Positions 1 through 14,212 are shown, numbered from the stretch's first letter. The stretch is 64,000 nucleotides of DNA from Erythrophleum ivorense (GCA_026724425.1 JAIUCV010000011.1:2749501-2813500), one strand, 5' to 3'. Numbers and translations: made by a program. Notes: a model not told the origin generated them from the sequence alone.

Positions 1-3000
1 AGTAATAATTGAATAATTATTACAAAAATAGAATAGATATTGTATAAAACTTTCGACTTCCCTTTCATTTTTCATGGTGCTATCAAACATATTTTGGAGG
101 GTGGCTTCCAATTTCAAACGTGCCAGTCTGAACGATTTTTCCATAAAACTCTATTTTATAAATTACTGTATGTATCCATGTTTACATTTGTTCTTGTTTG
201 ACTTGCATTGCTATTGTCTTGTAAAAATCAGTTGAGTGAATTTTGTTAGTTTCAGGATCACAAAGCACTGATCTCTGTCTCTTTTGAATATTCGTCTGGG
301 TTCTTTAATTAACTAAATGACAGTTTGATGATGAATATTTGTAAAGTAATACATTTTATTTTAAACATCCCTTTTTGTTAAACTTACATATGATAAGAAC
401 AATTTAATTTAATTAAGAAGCAAATTATATTACAAAAATTTCAAAGTACAAACTAATTAAGGTACGTAATTGCAAAATTCAATTATGTCGGCACTTTACT
501 TTTTGAACAAATAATAATTAAGATTTTAAATTTAAATATAAATATCTTCGGACCTTTCTTCATATACATAGCAAACCAAATTAGTCAATGTTGTAAAATA
601 ATATTAACTGCGAAAATAGCCAGGAAAAACGTATGCTAACTTTGCTGGCATATTTCTATTCTGTTTTTTATTAGCTCCTGCCTATGTATGTTATAGCCAT
701 AAACAATATCTCAAAAGCTAACCATTAATTTCATGTCTATCCAACAAAACACCCATGTGCTTCTCATTAATTTAATATATACCTAAAATCATTTTAAATT
801 ATATTCTTTTATAAATTATATCCACCCAAAATCATTTTAAAGTAGCTACACATTAAATATTAATTTTGTTTGTTTGTTTGTGTAATGTGTTTCTAAAACT
901 CCCACCATTTTGTCAACGTGAGTTAGTTCAATTGATTGAAAAAAATAATAATAAATTAAATCTTTGCAATTTTATATACAAGGGTAGAATCTCTCTTTCA
1001 ATTAGTTATCATTATAACCAGTTGAATAGATTTATTTTTCTAAAATTTCAAATATACAACTAACAGCCTAATTAATAACCAATTGGGTGGGCAGTTTTTA
1101 AAATCTTAGTAAATCTCCCCCCAAAAGAAAAATACACGGAAAAAGAAATAAAAAAATTGGCCCAGAACCTGAGACGACACCACAACTTTCGAACAGTGCC
1201 GATTCCCTACAAGATTATATATATATATATATATATAGATTTTAAAATAACCTAATACTCTATAATCTTTCCAAAAAGAAAGCCACCATTCTTTTTCTTC
1301 AATTTCGTATCAATCTCGCGCATTTACAATTTGCAGAGCCAAAGGCAGTGTAAGTCGGAGTCCACGGAATTAGAAGGCTTATGTTTGAATTTAAGATGTT
1401 ACACAAATTACGTATGATGCGAAATGTCAGACTTGTTTGGCTGTGTGTGTAACAAATCCCACTAAGATTTGTCGTGCACAGTTTAGAATAGTCAAAACAG
1501 TCAACTAGTCTGAGCAAAACAGGCACGTGCATCTTGATTTCTAGTTCTATTTCCAATCCAATGCAAGTAATTAACTCTGTTAAGTAACTGAAAATTAACA
1601 CGTTTTGACACCAAACTTGAATTGACACTTTCATCTGAGTTGGATTATGGTTAAATTCTTCCCTTTTCTTCTCATTTTCTTTATATGCCAAAATTAATTT
1701 GTTCTTCTAGTTGAATGAAATGAATGTCACATTTCTTGGCATCCCTTCTTGTTTTCTTTTTCTCTTCCTGAAGTTCTAGAAACGGCAAGAATTTGACTTG
1801 GACTTCCGCTTCTTTAAATTTCATAACAGGATTGTATCTATTGGTAATTATAGTACCATAAACTTTATTATGGAACAAAGTGAGGATGAAGAAGAAAATA
1901 ACAGAAATGAAAAATGACTAAGTGGATCATGTGTTCTCTTTTGTCCTATAACGAGGGAAATGAAAAGGAAGAAAAATCAAATATTAAACATTAACTTAAA
2001 ATTAACTGCTTTTTTAATGATGGCTTATTATTAACAATATTATAAATTTTCTTTTATTTTCTCAAATTTTTTTAAATTTAAATTTTATTGGGATATTTAA
2101 GTGAAATATTCACTTATTTTACTTTGTTTAATATTTTTTTAAATTTATCAAAAAAAATCATCACCTCTTCCAAACAAGTTGTTAATCACTATCTCCCAAC
2201 GTATGAAAAGCAAAAACATCGTGTTTTTTTTTTACAATTATTCATATATTACAACTTTAATTAAACAAATACATAAGAAAGATACCTAAAAATCGTTTTA
2301 AGCATTTTTGTCCCCTATGTTGTCTTCTTATTCTTATATATATATATATATATATATGTAAGTAATTGTAGCACATTTAAAGAGTGAGAAATATTTTTAA
2401 AGAAGAAAAAAATGGTTCTCACAAAAGAATTTTAAAAGAAAAAAGGGAAGGATAAAAAACAAAGGAAAAATAAAAGGTGAGTTTGGACTTGGGAGGGCTT
2501 CCAAGTATATAATATACGCATTGATTTTTGTGTAATACGGGTTCGAACATTTTTGTTTTCTAGAAAACGATTTGGGTTTCTTAAAAAAAAGTGATTTGGG
2601 CCTATTGGCCCATCATTTCCTTAAATTTGCATGAAGCATTTGGATTTATGTCATCCTCATTCTAAGTCATGATCGTCACTGAAGTCGGTAAAGTGACAAG
2701 TATGATCCTCGCTGCAAGGCTCGAGCTTGTAGTACTGGTTCATGCCATAAGAGCCCCATTAACTCTCAGTTTAATCTGGAAATATTTATTTTATTTTCAT
2801 GCTGCTGAAAATAAGCGTAAGTATATTTATATTTTGATTTAATCATGATTAAAAATAAATTATATTAAGAAAATAGACAATCCAATATAGGATTCAAAAA
2901 CTTCTCTCAACACTTTCAGAAAAGGGTTAAAAGTCGCCATACATTCTTCCACTATCCTTTAGAAATCACAATCCTCAGCAATTGCAATGCAAGATAGACT

Positions 3001-6000
3001 CTGTGGTTTATTTGCATACGAGGAATAAAAAGCATATTCAGGGCTATGATGCCATTGCAGTAACAGGATTTTTGGTTTTTGCTTCAACATTGATTGTAAT
3101 GACGAGAAGGTCAATACTGATTTTGTGATGCCAGAGTAGTTAAAATTTTGATATGCCTTTTGCTTGTAAAATTCTTCTAGTGAACTTCTTCATGAGATCA
3201 AGCAACAATGCATTATATGAACTTTGATATGTTTTGTGTTTATAAACTGCATTTGCTTATATAGTCTACTTTTTCAGCAACAATGCGTCAACATTATTTG
3301 AATTTAAAAGGGTGGGCTGCATCATAATAATAAGCAAGTGAAAGTCTTTATGGGAAAAATAAAGAAGGAACAACATTGTTCTAATATTTTTCCAATCCCA
3401 GGGTTCTTCTATTCCCCTAAGTTGCCCAACCTATTAATCTTGTAAATGGATCTTTTGCCATAATTTATTTGCAACAAAAAACCCCCAAAACCTAATATCA
3501 CAGATCAATTAATAATTATATCACAAAAAACTAGGTATTAATAGTTATAAACCTAATATCACAAATCAACATCACAGAAATCCAATATTAATTCTTAATA
3601 GCTGTAAACTAACAACTGGTAGAAACCAATGGTTGGGGAGAGTATTAACAACCGTCAAATAATTCAAACAATCACCAACCATTGAGATTCCCTACTGCGT
3701 GAGAGATATGGGCAGAAGCTGTCGAAGATTAGGTCTGGACAATCCCTACATTTGCCTTGCATTTGATGGAAGCTGGGGTTCTGATTTGCTGCATTAAATG
3801 ACCTTTCTAGCAGAGAAACGGAGCTTTTTGTCAAATAGCATAGTTCTGATTTGCTGTGTTTGACGGAAGAGAAACAAAGTGTTTTGCGGTGATGCACCTT
3901 CAGTGCATAATAGACAACCCAAATGAAGCAGTGTTTTGAGGGGGAAAAAAAAAATCAAAATGCATTATTTCGCTTAAGTGAAGCAATGGTTTTGAGTTGT
4001 TAAGCGACATAGCCTCCTCAGCATTGCACAATGAAAGTAACGGCTTAGATCTGTTGAGGAGCATGCATTGCTGCTTATAAGTGAGTAGCATATAATTTGA
4101 ATTTAGCAACAAATATATTGGATAAGGTAAATCATATCTATATAATGAAAAAAAGGCAAAGATGGAGAAGAGACTTTTAATATGAGATGAGAAGCTTCTA
4201 AAGCCGAATATTAAAAATAAATATATTTATATACAAATGTGAGGAGACTCTTATAATTTGATTAGAACGAGAATCTTGTAAGGTAAGAGATGTGATTTCC
4301 ATCCCTTATTCTTAAATTACTTTTAGGGAGATTTTCTTCTTCGTCCTGGTCCTCACATAAAAAAACAAAAAACACAAATAGAGTAGGTCTTGCGAAGATT
4401 CCCAAATTTGAAAAATTTTGCCATCTTTAGATACACTTGTAAAAAAAAAATAGAGTTAAAGACTCAAAATTAAAAAAATTAACTCTGAAAAACTTATTTT
4501 CACTAGGTTTATAAAATTTTATTTAAATTTAATGATAATTTAATTTAAAATAATAGTAACAGCTTTTTTAAAATAATTTTTTTAATAATCTTTGGGCCCT
4601 CAACTACAATTCTAAAAAAAAATTCATTGAAAAGGAGATGCTTTAGATTTTTCCTTTTTGGTGGCTTACTACTTGGCGGGCTAAATTAAAGATTTTAGTT
4701 CATTTAACCAAGTCAATTAGAACAAGCCAATTTTTTTAACTCATAGTCCATGGTTAATAGCCCTAATTAGAATATAAAATTAACAAAAAAGTCTACAAAT
4801 TGTCAAAATGCAAAATAGTATAGTCACTGCCTTAGAATGGAGTAATTAAAAATGGGAGACAACAGTAATGATTATATGTTTTTGTTGTTATTTATTATTA
4901 ATATTATTATCCATTCACAGATTATGTTACATTTATAAGACTGAGGTGACATTAATAATAATTGTTACATGAATTTTGATTATTCTCATAGAATAAGAAA
5001 ATATTAATTGCGTAAATATTCACATAATTTTACATTTCTTTTTCTACATCAAAGTTTGATCCTTATCCTAATGTTATGTAAATATTATTAAAATGCAGTA
5101 TGAAAATGACATAGATGCCATTGCCAAACAATACAATCCAATTTGCATTATTATGTATTGCATTAACCTATAGGCGCGCTTCTTCCAACCTGTTTAGCTG
5201 AAACCACGATTATAAGAGTATATCGTTCAAATGTTTTATTTAAATTATAGGATTTTTTTTGCTACTTTTAAAATATATAATTTTTTTAAATAAAAAAAAT
5301 GTTATACTTTTGTCAATTTTAAATGTTTTGATTAAGATGCTACCCATTAATACTTTTACATATTTTTTATGAAAAATATTTTAATAAAAAAAATTTAAAA
5401 TTAGAGTAATATATATCAAAAATTGAAAAAAAATAAAGATTTGTATAATTTTAACATAATTTATAGAAGTTTTGTATAATTTATTCTAATTAAATTAGAC
5501 CACTTATAGCAAATGTGTGGGGTAGGGCCACCTCGACTTCTTAGGACCTACCCTATAAGGTGATGCAATTATGCGCTGTATAATATGGTAGTGTTGTAAG
5601 AATGAATTTATGATAATTATATGAAATTAAAATATTAAATTAATTATTTGTAAAATTTATAAAAGATACGATGATAGATTTAGAATATTCGATTGATTCT
5701 GAATACTTAAAGATTTAAAGAAATTAAATTATTTTTTGTGATTTACACTCCTTATCGCAACTTATAATAAGGTAAGTTGTAAAGTTAGAATTTTACATGA
5801 ATACAAAGAAAACATAGCTAAGTTATAAATAAACTCTAGGACTCATACATTTATTGACTTATGAGTTATAGGCCTACACTTTTATCTATATTAATCAATT
5901 AGATATCCAGCCTAAAATAATAAAATTACTAATTTTAATAAGTGAGTCCAAATATATCTCATATAGATAATAAATTAGCTTATTTTTATTTTAAAACAAA

Positions 6001-7400
6001 AATTAATTAATTGTAACCCATAATTATTCTTACAAGTGTAACTATTGATTAAGATTTTAGATGGGGAAATATCGCGTTTTCAATTGATCGTTTTTTGAGA
6101 TTTTATTTAAGAAAGTTCATTAATTAATTGTTGTCCTACATTTGATCTCATCTTACCCTACTCTCTCATTCTCAAATTTTCGGCTTTGATTGGTTTATAA
6201 TAATGTTAACAAATTTTTTTTATATAATTTGTGTAATATATATTATATCTTTATATTTATTATTTTATCTATCAAATTATCTTTTTAAAAATAAGAGTAA
6301 AATAATTATTTTTTATCTCACTTACCTTCATTTATCTACATTTTATATTCCTTTTACTATTACATCCTCCAACCAAATAGAACGAGAGATAACATTTTGT
6401 TAAATGCTGACATTATGAATTTAAAATACTATGTAACATAATTATGATGTAATAATTATTAAATATAAAAGAATACTTGAGTAAATAATTGCTCTAAATA
6501 TTAATTCAATGAATAGCTTTTAAAAGAATTAATTTAATTTTTATATAATTAATGAGAATAATTATAATAAAATTTATTAAAATAAAAATATTATTTTTTA
6601 TTTAGTAATATTTAATAATAATTATATTATATATAAAAATTATAATTTTTTTTATTTATAGTATCATCACATTTTGAATTGCGCAGGCTCTTTGTTGTTG
6701 AGTTGTCCAACACTTCACTTTACGAGGCCGACATATGATTTTTATTTTATTTCTATGATAAAGGGATCATGCGTATTGCGTAATCTCAAAAGAAATAATC
6801 AGAAGACTATAATTGTCCCCCCCCCCCTCTTTTACCTGATATCCCTTTTGTTATTTTTGTCCATCATCTCATATTCTGCCGCTTGGCCTAGATAAAAAAA
6901 CCACACTGTCACAGTGGCGTGACACTACAGGTTGTCGGCGTCTCGAATGAGCGCGACCTTACGAAACTATCATTTGTCTTAAATTCTTTTTTTTTTTTAA
7001 TCCCTTTACCAGATTTTTAATTACCGGCTTCCTCCCAAAACAAGGGCCGCTTCTTAGAATTTCCATGTTCGAAGCTGTTTCTCGGGCTCCCAAATAATGA
7101 ATAAATTTAAAATGTTCAAAATATTAATTTAGTCTTAAAATTTTGGCCTGAAATTTTATCATGTAAAACTTTTTAACAAAAGATATTTTTTTGTGCTTAT
7201 TTTACATGTTTCGGGGAAATTTTCTTTAAAATAACAAAAGATTACATTTTTTATTTTATTTAAGCTCGTCGATATAAATTTATTACTATCGTTATGCCTT
7301 TCATAAATCAATATTATCATTAAGACCAGCACAAGAATTTCTTAAATGAGAAAATGATTGTAAAAAAAGTTTTAATTTTCCTACAGAGAAAATTTTTTAA
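1..7400. other. AT-rich intergenic DNA, no supported gene
   Basis: No reading frame here has recognisable protein similarity, plausible codon use or flanking splice sites. It is strongly AT-rich with homopolymer runs and (AT)n tracts at about 1215-1237 and 2335-2357. A 10-bp inverted repeat (CAATGGTTGG at 3627-3636, complement at 3675-3684) and a C run of 11 (6817-6827) stand out. It is probably flanking DNA plus decayed transposons. A distant regulatory role for the hydrolase gene cannot be excluded. Confidence 0.6.
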
Positions 7401-7550
7401 AAAAAATCAGAATGTTGATTCGGAAGTTGACATGGCGGATGCACGCGCAGGATGGAAACGAACGGAGAGAATGTAGCCCACTGCCACAAGACACGGTTTC
7501 TCTGCACCGGTTATTAACTCTCTTTTCCCCGTCTGACAACCAAACGCTTA

Positions 7551-7556
7551 CACGTG
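7551..7556. promoter_or_regulatory. G-box (CACGTG) upstream of the hydrolase gene
   Basis: A perfect CACGTG followed by GC gives CACGTGGC, the classic bZIP/bHLH site also called ABRE when ABA-responsive. It lies about 595 bp upstream of the hydrolase start codon in an unusually GC-rich patch. Assignment to this gene is inferred from position only. Confidence 0.4.
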
Positions 7557-7929
7557 GCCAACTGTCCGCCGTTCATCAGCATCGACGCTATTGTGTCAGC
7601 GCCGTTCTTCCTCACTGTCCTCGGTGTCCCTCACTTCTCTACTCCCTCCAGTGTCAAATGGGAACTTTTCACTTTTTCAGTTTTTCTCCAAAATGCAAAA
7701 GGGAATTAAAGCCCTTTTTTTTTATAATTTGGGTTGAAATTAAAAGCAAACTTTTACAGGGAATTTTTTAAAGGCAGAAAGGGTGGAAGAGACATTCCTA
7801 GCTAATAACGGTAACACCGGGCTACTTCACACCATTTCCTTGCCCAACGTCTCCATCCAGTCCTCCAAAAGGCACTCCAATTTTCTCACCCAACCTTCTC
7901 TTTACTTCGTCATTTCTTTTTTGGGGCCT

Positions 7930-8145
7930 TTCCTTTGTCAACATTTTATATCTCTGAAATTCTCGCTCCTTCTTCTTTCCATGTCTTCTGCTTCACTCTA
8001 CACTCTTAATCTCCTTGTCCTTTCCTCCTCACTAGATTCAACTTCCCCTTTTACCCCCTCAGATTAAAGCTCCTATTTTTACATCTGTTTGGATTTGGAG
8101 GTTCGATTTTGCCGCAATCATATCCAGTAATTCGCTGCTGCCGAT
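7930..8145 (+). promoter_or_regulatory. Probable core promoter and 5' leader of the hydrolase gene
   Basis: A TATA-like TTTATATC near 7946 is followed by a pyrimidine-rich leader typical of plant 5' UTRs. An ATG at 7981 opens a 28-codon upstream ORF ending at 8067, before the main start at 8146. If transcription starts near 7975 this upstream ORF would be in the mRNA and could reduce translation. The start site is inferred, not observed. Confidence 0.4.
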
Positions 8146-8990
8146 ATGAGTTTGGCAGAAGGCAATTCGGGGGTGTCAGTGAGGTTGAAGGAGTGTATCA
8201 CGGAGTTCATGAAAGGTGCAGCGGAGATGACGGTGGAGTTTGGGAAAGGGTGTAGGGATATAGTGAAGCAGAGCTTGGTGAACGAGGATTCGTATATAGC
8301 GAGATATTTGGGAAGGGATTCATACTTTGCCACGAGGATCAGAGGACCCTGTGAAAAGTTGTGCGGGAAGTTGAGTTTCTTCAACGAGTACCTGCCGGAG
8401 GATAAGGATCCGCTGCACGTATTGTCGGTGATATTCTTTGTTTCGTTGATCGCCTTTGCAGGTGAAGTTGAATATAGTCTTTTTTTTTCTTTTTTCTGTT
8501 TTTTTTTTAAATATCTCCTTTAGGGTTCGGGCATGTAGAGAGTAGCATCGTTAAAATTGAGGAATTTTTTTGGTTACTTGGCAAGTAAAATAATGGTAGA
8601 AGAGGAGGGAAGTGGGAGTGTTGATTGTGATAATAACCGTTATTTTCTCTCACATTAGGTTGCGAGATATGTTCTTTTGCTGTAAATTAGACGAAGAATA
8701 TGATGGTCTTCGACTTTTGAATTTATTTATTTGTGGTAATGTAAGTTTAATTATTTAGTTGACCTGAGTTGTTCTTTTTGGTATGACTTCTTGGATTTAT
8801 ATTTCATATGGATTTGAAAAATCTAAGTGCTGCCGCTTGTTAGTCTGGGGCGTCTGAATTCAGGAAGTCGAATTTATGGAAGATTTTTAGAGACAAGCTC
8901 AGATTAGAATTATAAGCGGAGATTGGGAGCACGGGAGGTAGAGCAGGACCACTCTAGAGGATTGGATAAATGTCCTGGCAAACACCAACC

Positions 8991-9027
<37 letters not shown>

Positions 9028-12000
9028 CACAAAAAACAGAAAAAAAAAAGAGAAAAGCATAAAGCACTTACAGTTAGTGGATAGGTTGTAGAAGACCTCT
9101 TGTAATTGCAAAGTCTTTTGTTTATCTATCCATGTGAGGTCATTTATCTTCTGAATAGTGGCAGTGCATGTTAGAGCAAAATTGGTAACTCAGATAGGAG
9201 AAGGATATAGCTGTACAAAGAATTAAACATCAAAGAGACTTCGTGTAGAGGATTCCCAATAGTTCTAACGTAAAGTTCACATTATGATCCCCAGATAATG
9301 GGGATTAAGGGCTATTCCTCAGGTCAATATTTGAAAGCTGGATTGTCTCAAAATTAATCTGTGGAGCCTCATTATTTAATTATTGATAAGCTTTTTTGTT
9401 TTAGTTATTCTGGTAAAGGTGCTTGTTCTTTTGTAGTCCTCAGAATTATTCACTGAAGTTGATTATATAAGCATAATGTCTTTGCCGCTGAACATCTGCA
9501 TGACTGATGACCTGATTTTATTTGCAGCCATATATGTAAATTTTGAACATGATCCATCCGCTGATTTCATCCCATCAGCAAAGCAAGTATTTGTACATCC
9601 TCCTAGTGCTAGCCGCATAGTGCTTCCAGATGGTAGATACATGGCATATGAGGAACGAGGCGTTCCAGCTGACAATGCTAGATTTTCAATGATTGTGCCT
9701 CACGCTTTTCTTTCCTCCCGGCTTGCAGGTTTGTTTATAAGTGTTAAGCTTTAAGTCTTGCTAGTTTGAGTGAAATTTTGGTGTCAAACTATAATTGATG
9801 CATAAACGGTCAATTTCACTTTTGTTTTCATCTCCAAATTTAGGAGTACCTGGAGTTAAAGATTCACTGCTTGAAGAGTTTGGCATTCGCTTGCTGACCT
9901 ATGATCTTCCTGGTTTTGGTGAGAGTGATCCTCATCCCAACAGAAATCTGGAATCCTCAGCAGCAGATATGTCATTTCTAGCAGATGCTCTTGGCGTTAG
10001 CAAGTTCTGGGTTGTTGGTTACTCAAGCGGAAGTCTGCATGCTTGGGCTTCACTTAGATACATTCCTGATAGACTAGCAGGTATTAATAGCTCTTTTATT
10101 TGTCTTGTCCTTTGTTTTATTTATACCCGTGCAAATAGTCTTTTGGATCATCTCAGCTTGATGGAAACTTGGAGCTTTAATAGTCTGTCAATGATTACGT
10201 AGTTATGCTTTAGTGTGCTCTGTTGCATTTTCTCTTGGGGCTTGTCTTCTTTCTCCCCCTTCTGAAACACATGCATAACTTGTGTGAAGTGTACATTTTT
10301 GGCGATGGAGGTACTATCGTTTTAAAATGTATTTTATGTAATAGTAGCTTCCAGTAACAAAATGGCACCTTCCCCCCCCCCCCCCCCCCCAAATTATTAT
10401 GTTGAACCGACTTTGGATTTTTATTCACTCTGCTAGAATGAAAATCATTTATAAGTTTCCTGTTATTACTTATTGCTATTTGTGTCACATCAACAGAAAA
10501 GTTTTACTGAGAGAACAAACATTTATTTAAATGTGCCACACATATTGGTCTTGATCTTTCAAATAGTAACTTGCAGGTGCAGCCATGTTTGCCCCCCTGG
10601 TGAACCCCTATGATCCCATCATGACAAAGGAAGAGAGACGTAGAACTTGGGGGAAATGGACAAGGAAAAGGAAATTGATGTTCTTTTTAGCTCGGAGGTT
10701 TCCTAGATTTCTTGCTTTCTTCTATCAGCGAAGCTTCCTATCAGGAAAGCATGGTCAGATTGATAGATGGTTGTCGTTATCTCTTGGAAAGAGGGTGAGT
10801 TAAACTTTGTTTTCCCTCTTTTGTCTGTGAGTAAATTTGATATCTATATGATAAGAAATGTTTGATTTTTCCATGTTATCTCCACCTTATATCTTTCACC
10901 TATGTCCCAGACTCCCAATAAGACTTCACCCCAAAAATAATAAAGCTAAATCCCCGTTAGATTGTTTAAACATAAATGATGCAGTTGATTCTGATAAGAT
11001 TAAGGACGGACGTCAGCAGAGAATATACAGAAGATAGAAGGAAAACTATTGCATGCACCCAGAGCACATACTTCAGAAGGCTTAGATCTCGTTTTACATG
11101 TGGGGTCCACATGTTAAAGTTGATCCTAGCTATCCGGAGTATGTGTTGCGGGTGCACTTAATAATTTCTCAGATAAAAGGGCCTTGTGTAACTGCTGGTA
11201 ATTGTTGCCATGTTTAAATATGATTAAGGTTTGCCGGCTTGGTCTCAAATGCAAGTTTAATGCTTATGCTATCATTCGCTAAAATTCCCCTGAAATCAGA
11301 GCCCAAGCTCATCAGGCTATAGCTGATTCCATGTCATGTAACTTTGTATTTTCAAAAGCAGGTCCTGAGGGTTTATGTTATACAAAGAGTTTTTGAGATT
11401 TTGCTTATACATCCCATCATAAAAGATTTCAATGTCCCTTCCAGGATAAAGCCCTAATGGAAGATCCAATCTATGAGGAATTCTGGCAAAGGGATGTGGA
11501 AGAGTCAATCAGGCAAGGAAATGTGAAACCCTTTGTTGAGGAATCTGCTTTGCAGGTCTCAAATTGGGGTTTCAGCCTTGCAGACCTCAAGTTGCAGAGG
11601 AAAAAACGAAGTAAAAATGTGCTCAGTTGGCTCAAGTCAATATTCACAGCAGAACAAGAGGAGTATACGGGCTTTCTTGGCCCAATACATATATGGCAGG
11701 TTAGTGCCATCTTTTTCTTTGTTTAATTCCCTCCCCTCCCTCCTACCCACTATAAATGGGGTCATTTGCATGAAAATTCTTATTCATATTTGATTGGAAT
11801 CTTCTACATTTATTATTCTAAACCTTCAAACCCAAAACTTCTGCAACCATATTTTGGTTATTATTTTATACCGTTATACTTAGTTTTGTACTTGTCATGA
11901 GATCCTCTATTTTCTTGACTTATGCCACTGGCCATTTGCAGCCATATGTCAGTATGTTCTATTTGCCCAAACTATCTTAGATAAATCTTCGCCCACCTTA

Positions 12001-12727
12001 TCTTCAATAAAAGCAATTCCTACCTTTGTTTGAATATCTTATTTTATTGTCTTTCTTAAATTGTCATGTGAGTTTTTTAATTTTACATCTTGACTACATA
12101 ATTCTTGGACCCCGGACCTCTTGAGCTCCTTGCATTTGAGTGGACTTCTTCATAGAATACTAAAAGGATTATATGGGAAATATCTAATGGCTGCATATAG
12201 TGAAAATGAAATGAGTGGAAAAGTTTAGACTTTTCTTTTCTTTTCCCATTCTAAGTATGCTAATGACATGAAATTGCTTATGGGGTCACTTTTCCGCTAC
12301 TGCCTTGCCATAGCCTGTGCTTTTATGATATGCTGAAATGACTCACACCATTCTTAAAAGGATGCGCTGCTAGGTAGAATGTAATATTACCTTCTCTGAG
12401 ACAGATATGCTCTGTGGACCAGCATATGACTGTCATATTATTTTAATGCAATGTGAACAGGGAATGGATGATAAAGTGGTTCCTCCATCCATGACTGATT
12501 TTGTGCACCGCATCCTACCAGGAGCTGCAGTACATAAGCTCCCATATGAAGGCCATTTTACCTATATCTACTTTTGCGATGAATGCCACAGACAGATATT
12601 TACTACGCTTTTCGGAACCCCGCAAGGACGCCTCAGCATTTCATTTGAAGTAGATCAAACTATCTTAGATGACAATATTGAACAGCCAGAAGAAGTAGCA
12701 GACACTGGCGACTCTACCACAACTTAA
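8146..12727 (+). CDS. Membrane-anchored alpha/beta hydrolase superfamily protein
   Basis: Six exons join in frame with GT-AG introns: 8146-8461, 9528-9728, 9844-10080, 10577-10794, 11445-11699 and 12461-12727, giving 497 aa. The N-terminal 85 residues are soluble and precede a hydrophobic segment at about residues 90-109, a likely single membrane anchor. The hydrolase fold follows: the DLPGFGESD loop near residue 193, the nucleophile elbow GYSSG with Ser233, an acidic residue in GMDDKVVP (Asp412 or Asp413), and His441 in YEGHF. This matches a plant-specific family of uncharacterised hydrolases (Arabidopsis At3g09690/At5g02970 type, named from memory). The substrate is unknown, so esterase, lipase or thioesterase activity would be a guess. 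Intron 1 and intron 3 each hold a long C homopolymer. The start is the first ATG of the frame and has a stop-rich leader upstream. Confidence 0.92.
8993..9025. repeat. Poly-C run (33 C) in hydrolase intron 1
   Basis: An uninterrupted run of about 33 cytosines flanked by AACC and AACAC. The complement is a long G run that can fold as a G-quadruplex. Exact length is uncertain because sequencing often miscounts such runs. Confidence 0.9.
10372..10390. repeat. Poly-C run (19 C) in hydrolase intron 3
   Basis: A second pure C tract about 1.35 kb downstream of the first, again intronic and on the coding strand. Confidence 0.9.
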
Positions 12728-12841
12728 AAATACACATAACAGGTTACAACGTCTTTCTTCCCGTTTCCATTAGCACATAATTTACGATGTATATACCATG
12801 TAGTTTTGCTTCATGACCAATGGAGTAGTATAGGAAAGAAA

Positions 12842-12847
12842 AATAAA
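12842..12847 (+). terminator. Polyadenylation signal of the hydrolase gene
   Basis: AATAAA lies 115 bp after the stop codon at 12725-12727 and is followed by T-rich sequence, as expected of a plant poly(A) region. The cleavage site itself is not visible. Confidence 0.5.
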
Positions 12848-12849
12848 AG

Positions 12850-13985
12850 CTTTTTTGCCCTTGCTTTTGGGCTGTCGAGCTAGTTTGTCCTTCTAAAATA
12901 TTGAGTAATGCCTTATGGATAACTCCCACGATGGCACAATCCGATCTCCTTTCCCTTCCCTTCCCTTCTAGCTAGAAAAGGGGACTTTTGGTGGAATTCA
13001 TGGCAAGGACCTCGAATGAAAATTGACCTTATGCTTAAAATTTTTGTTGGTGTACAATGGTTTTTTCACGCGCAAGTTTCCTATGCTTGAATCTCGGAGG
13101 ACAGGTGTTTTGTTCTCTAGTTCTATGGATCTTCAACGTATCGTCAAAAGTGATCGGTCCTAATAAAAACGCGCATGCCATATTGCATCATCATTAAAAC
13201 CATCTATGATAATACTCGCTCTACACTATCAACTTGCCGTGAATTGTTTTAACAAAATAGATAGATTAATTCTATTATAAATAAATGTTTAAATGTATCA
13301 GAAGTTAATTTTATTAGAAAGTATATTTAACGTGTTTACATATGTATTTGTAATTTTTATTTATTCAACTTATGTAAATTCAGTTTATTTAAGAATTTTA
13401 CTTTCAGACATTGGAGCCGAATGTTAGGTGAGTACTTGCATCAGTAACCCTTTAACAATCATTTAAATTTTTTAAAAAAGCATTGTTAATAATTTATTTT
13501 ATTTATAAGCAAAATAGTTTTATAAGGAATTTAAATATTATATGAAATAACTATAGCAATAAACCATTTATGTTGTTAAGGCTCCGTTTGTTTTGCATGT
13601 TTTCTTAGATATATTTAAAATACAATGACAATAAATTAATGATTTAAAACAAAATCGCTGGCAGCAAATTAACAATAGTTGCAACGACAGTAGGAACAAA
13701 TAATAAAGCTGGAAGCAATAGCTATAGGAGATCAGTGATATCGAATGTGATAATAAATAACTTTTGAAAATCATATTATTATATATATAAAAGTAAGAAA
13801 AGGTTATACTATTTATCAGTCATAAATATTGTGAGTTATTTTTTAAAATATTTTTCCAAATTTAGAGGGCGAAAATACGGCCGGTACTGTTGGCAGGAGG
13901 ATCACCTAGATGGGGTAAAAGAAATTATTTGCAAAACAGAGACAGGAATTCATTTCCAATATAACAAAGCGTTAGCCACATAATA
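12850..13985. other. Intergenic spacer between hydrolase and tRNA ligase genes
   Basis: No gene is supported. It holds a CCCTT pentamer run near 12950-12967 and AT-rich DNA. A motif at about 13579 (GGCTCCGTTTGTTTTGC) resembles ends of hAT-type elements, but I found no matching opposite end. The right part leads into the tRNA ligase promoter. Confidence 0.5.
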
Positions 13986-14039
13986 GTTGTCCAAACTCCA
14001 AATACAACAAAATCATGTTTGGGGCATGGCACCGAAAAC

Positions 14040-14180
14040 GACGTCAGTCAGTGACATGTTTTCCGGGTCTCCGTTTTACTCCCCCAATCGTATTTATAGG
14101 ACACACAGCGAGCTCCAGAGAGCGCCGTGTGTGCTCTGCGAACTTTCGCGTTCTTTGCTAGGCCAGTTTCAATATATAAA
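14040..14180 (+). promoter_or_regulatory. tRNA ligase promoter: CRE-like site and two TATA boxes
   Basis: GACGTC (14040-14045, bZIP/CRE core) is followed by TATTTATA at 14091-14098 and TATATAAA at 14173-14180. A start about 30 bp after the first box would give a leader containing the ATGs at 14209 and 14213. A start after the second box (about 14205-14210) would leave almost no leader before 14213 and favour initiation at 14375. The two boxes may therefore decide which protein form is made; this is inference. Confidence 0.45.
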
Positions 14181-14212
14181 ACCGCCTCTGCAGACCTACA
14201 CTAACCATATGA

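Noticed and set aside
1299..1691. 130-codon frame on the minus strand
   Set aside because: No family resemblance, no splice or promoter context; the sequence looks like ordinary intergenic DNA.
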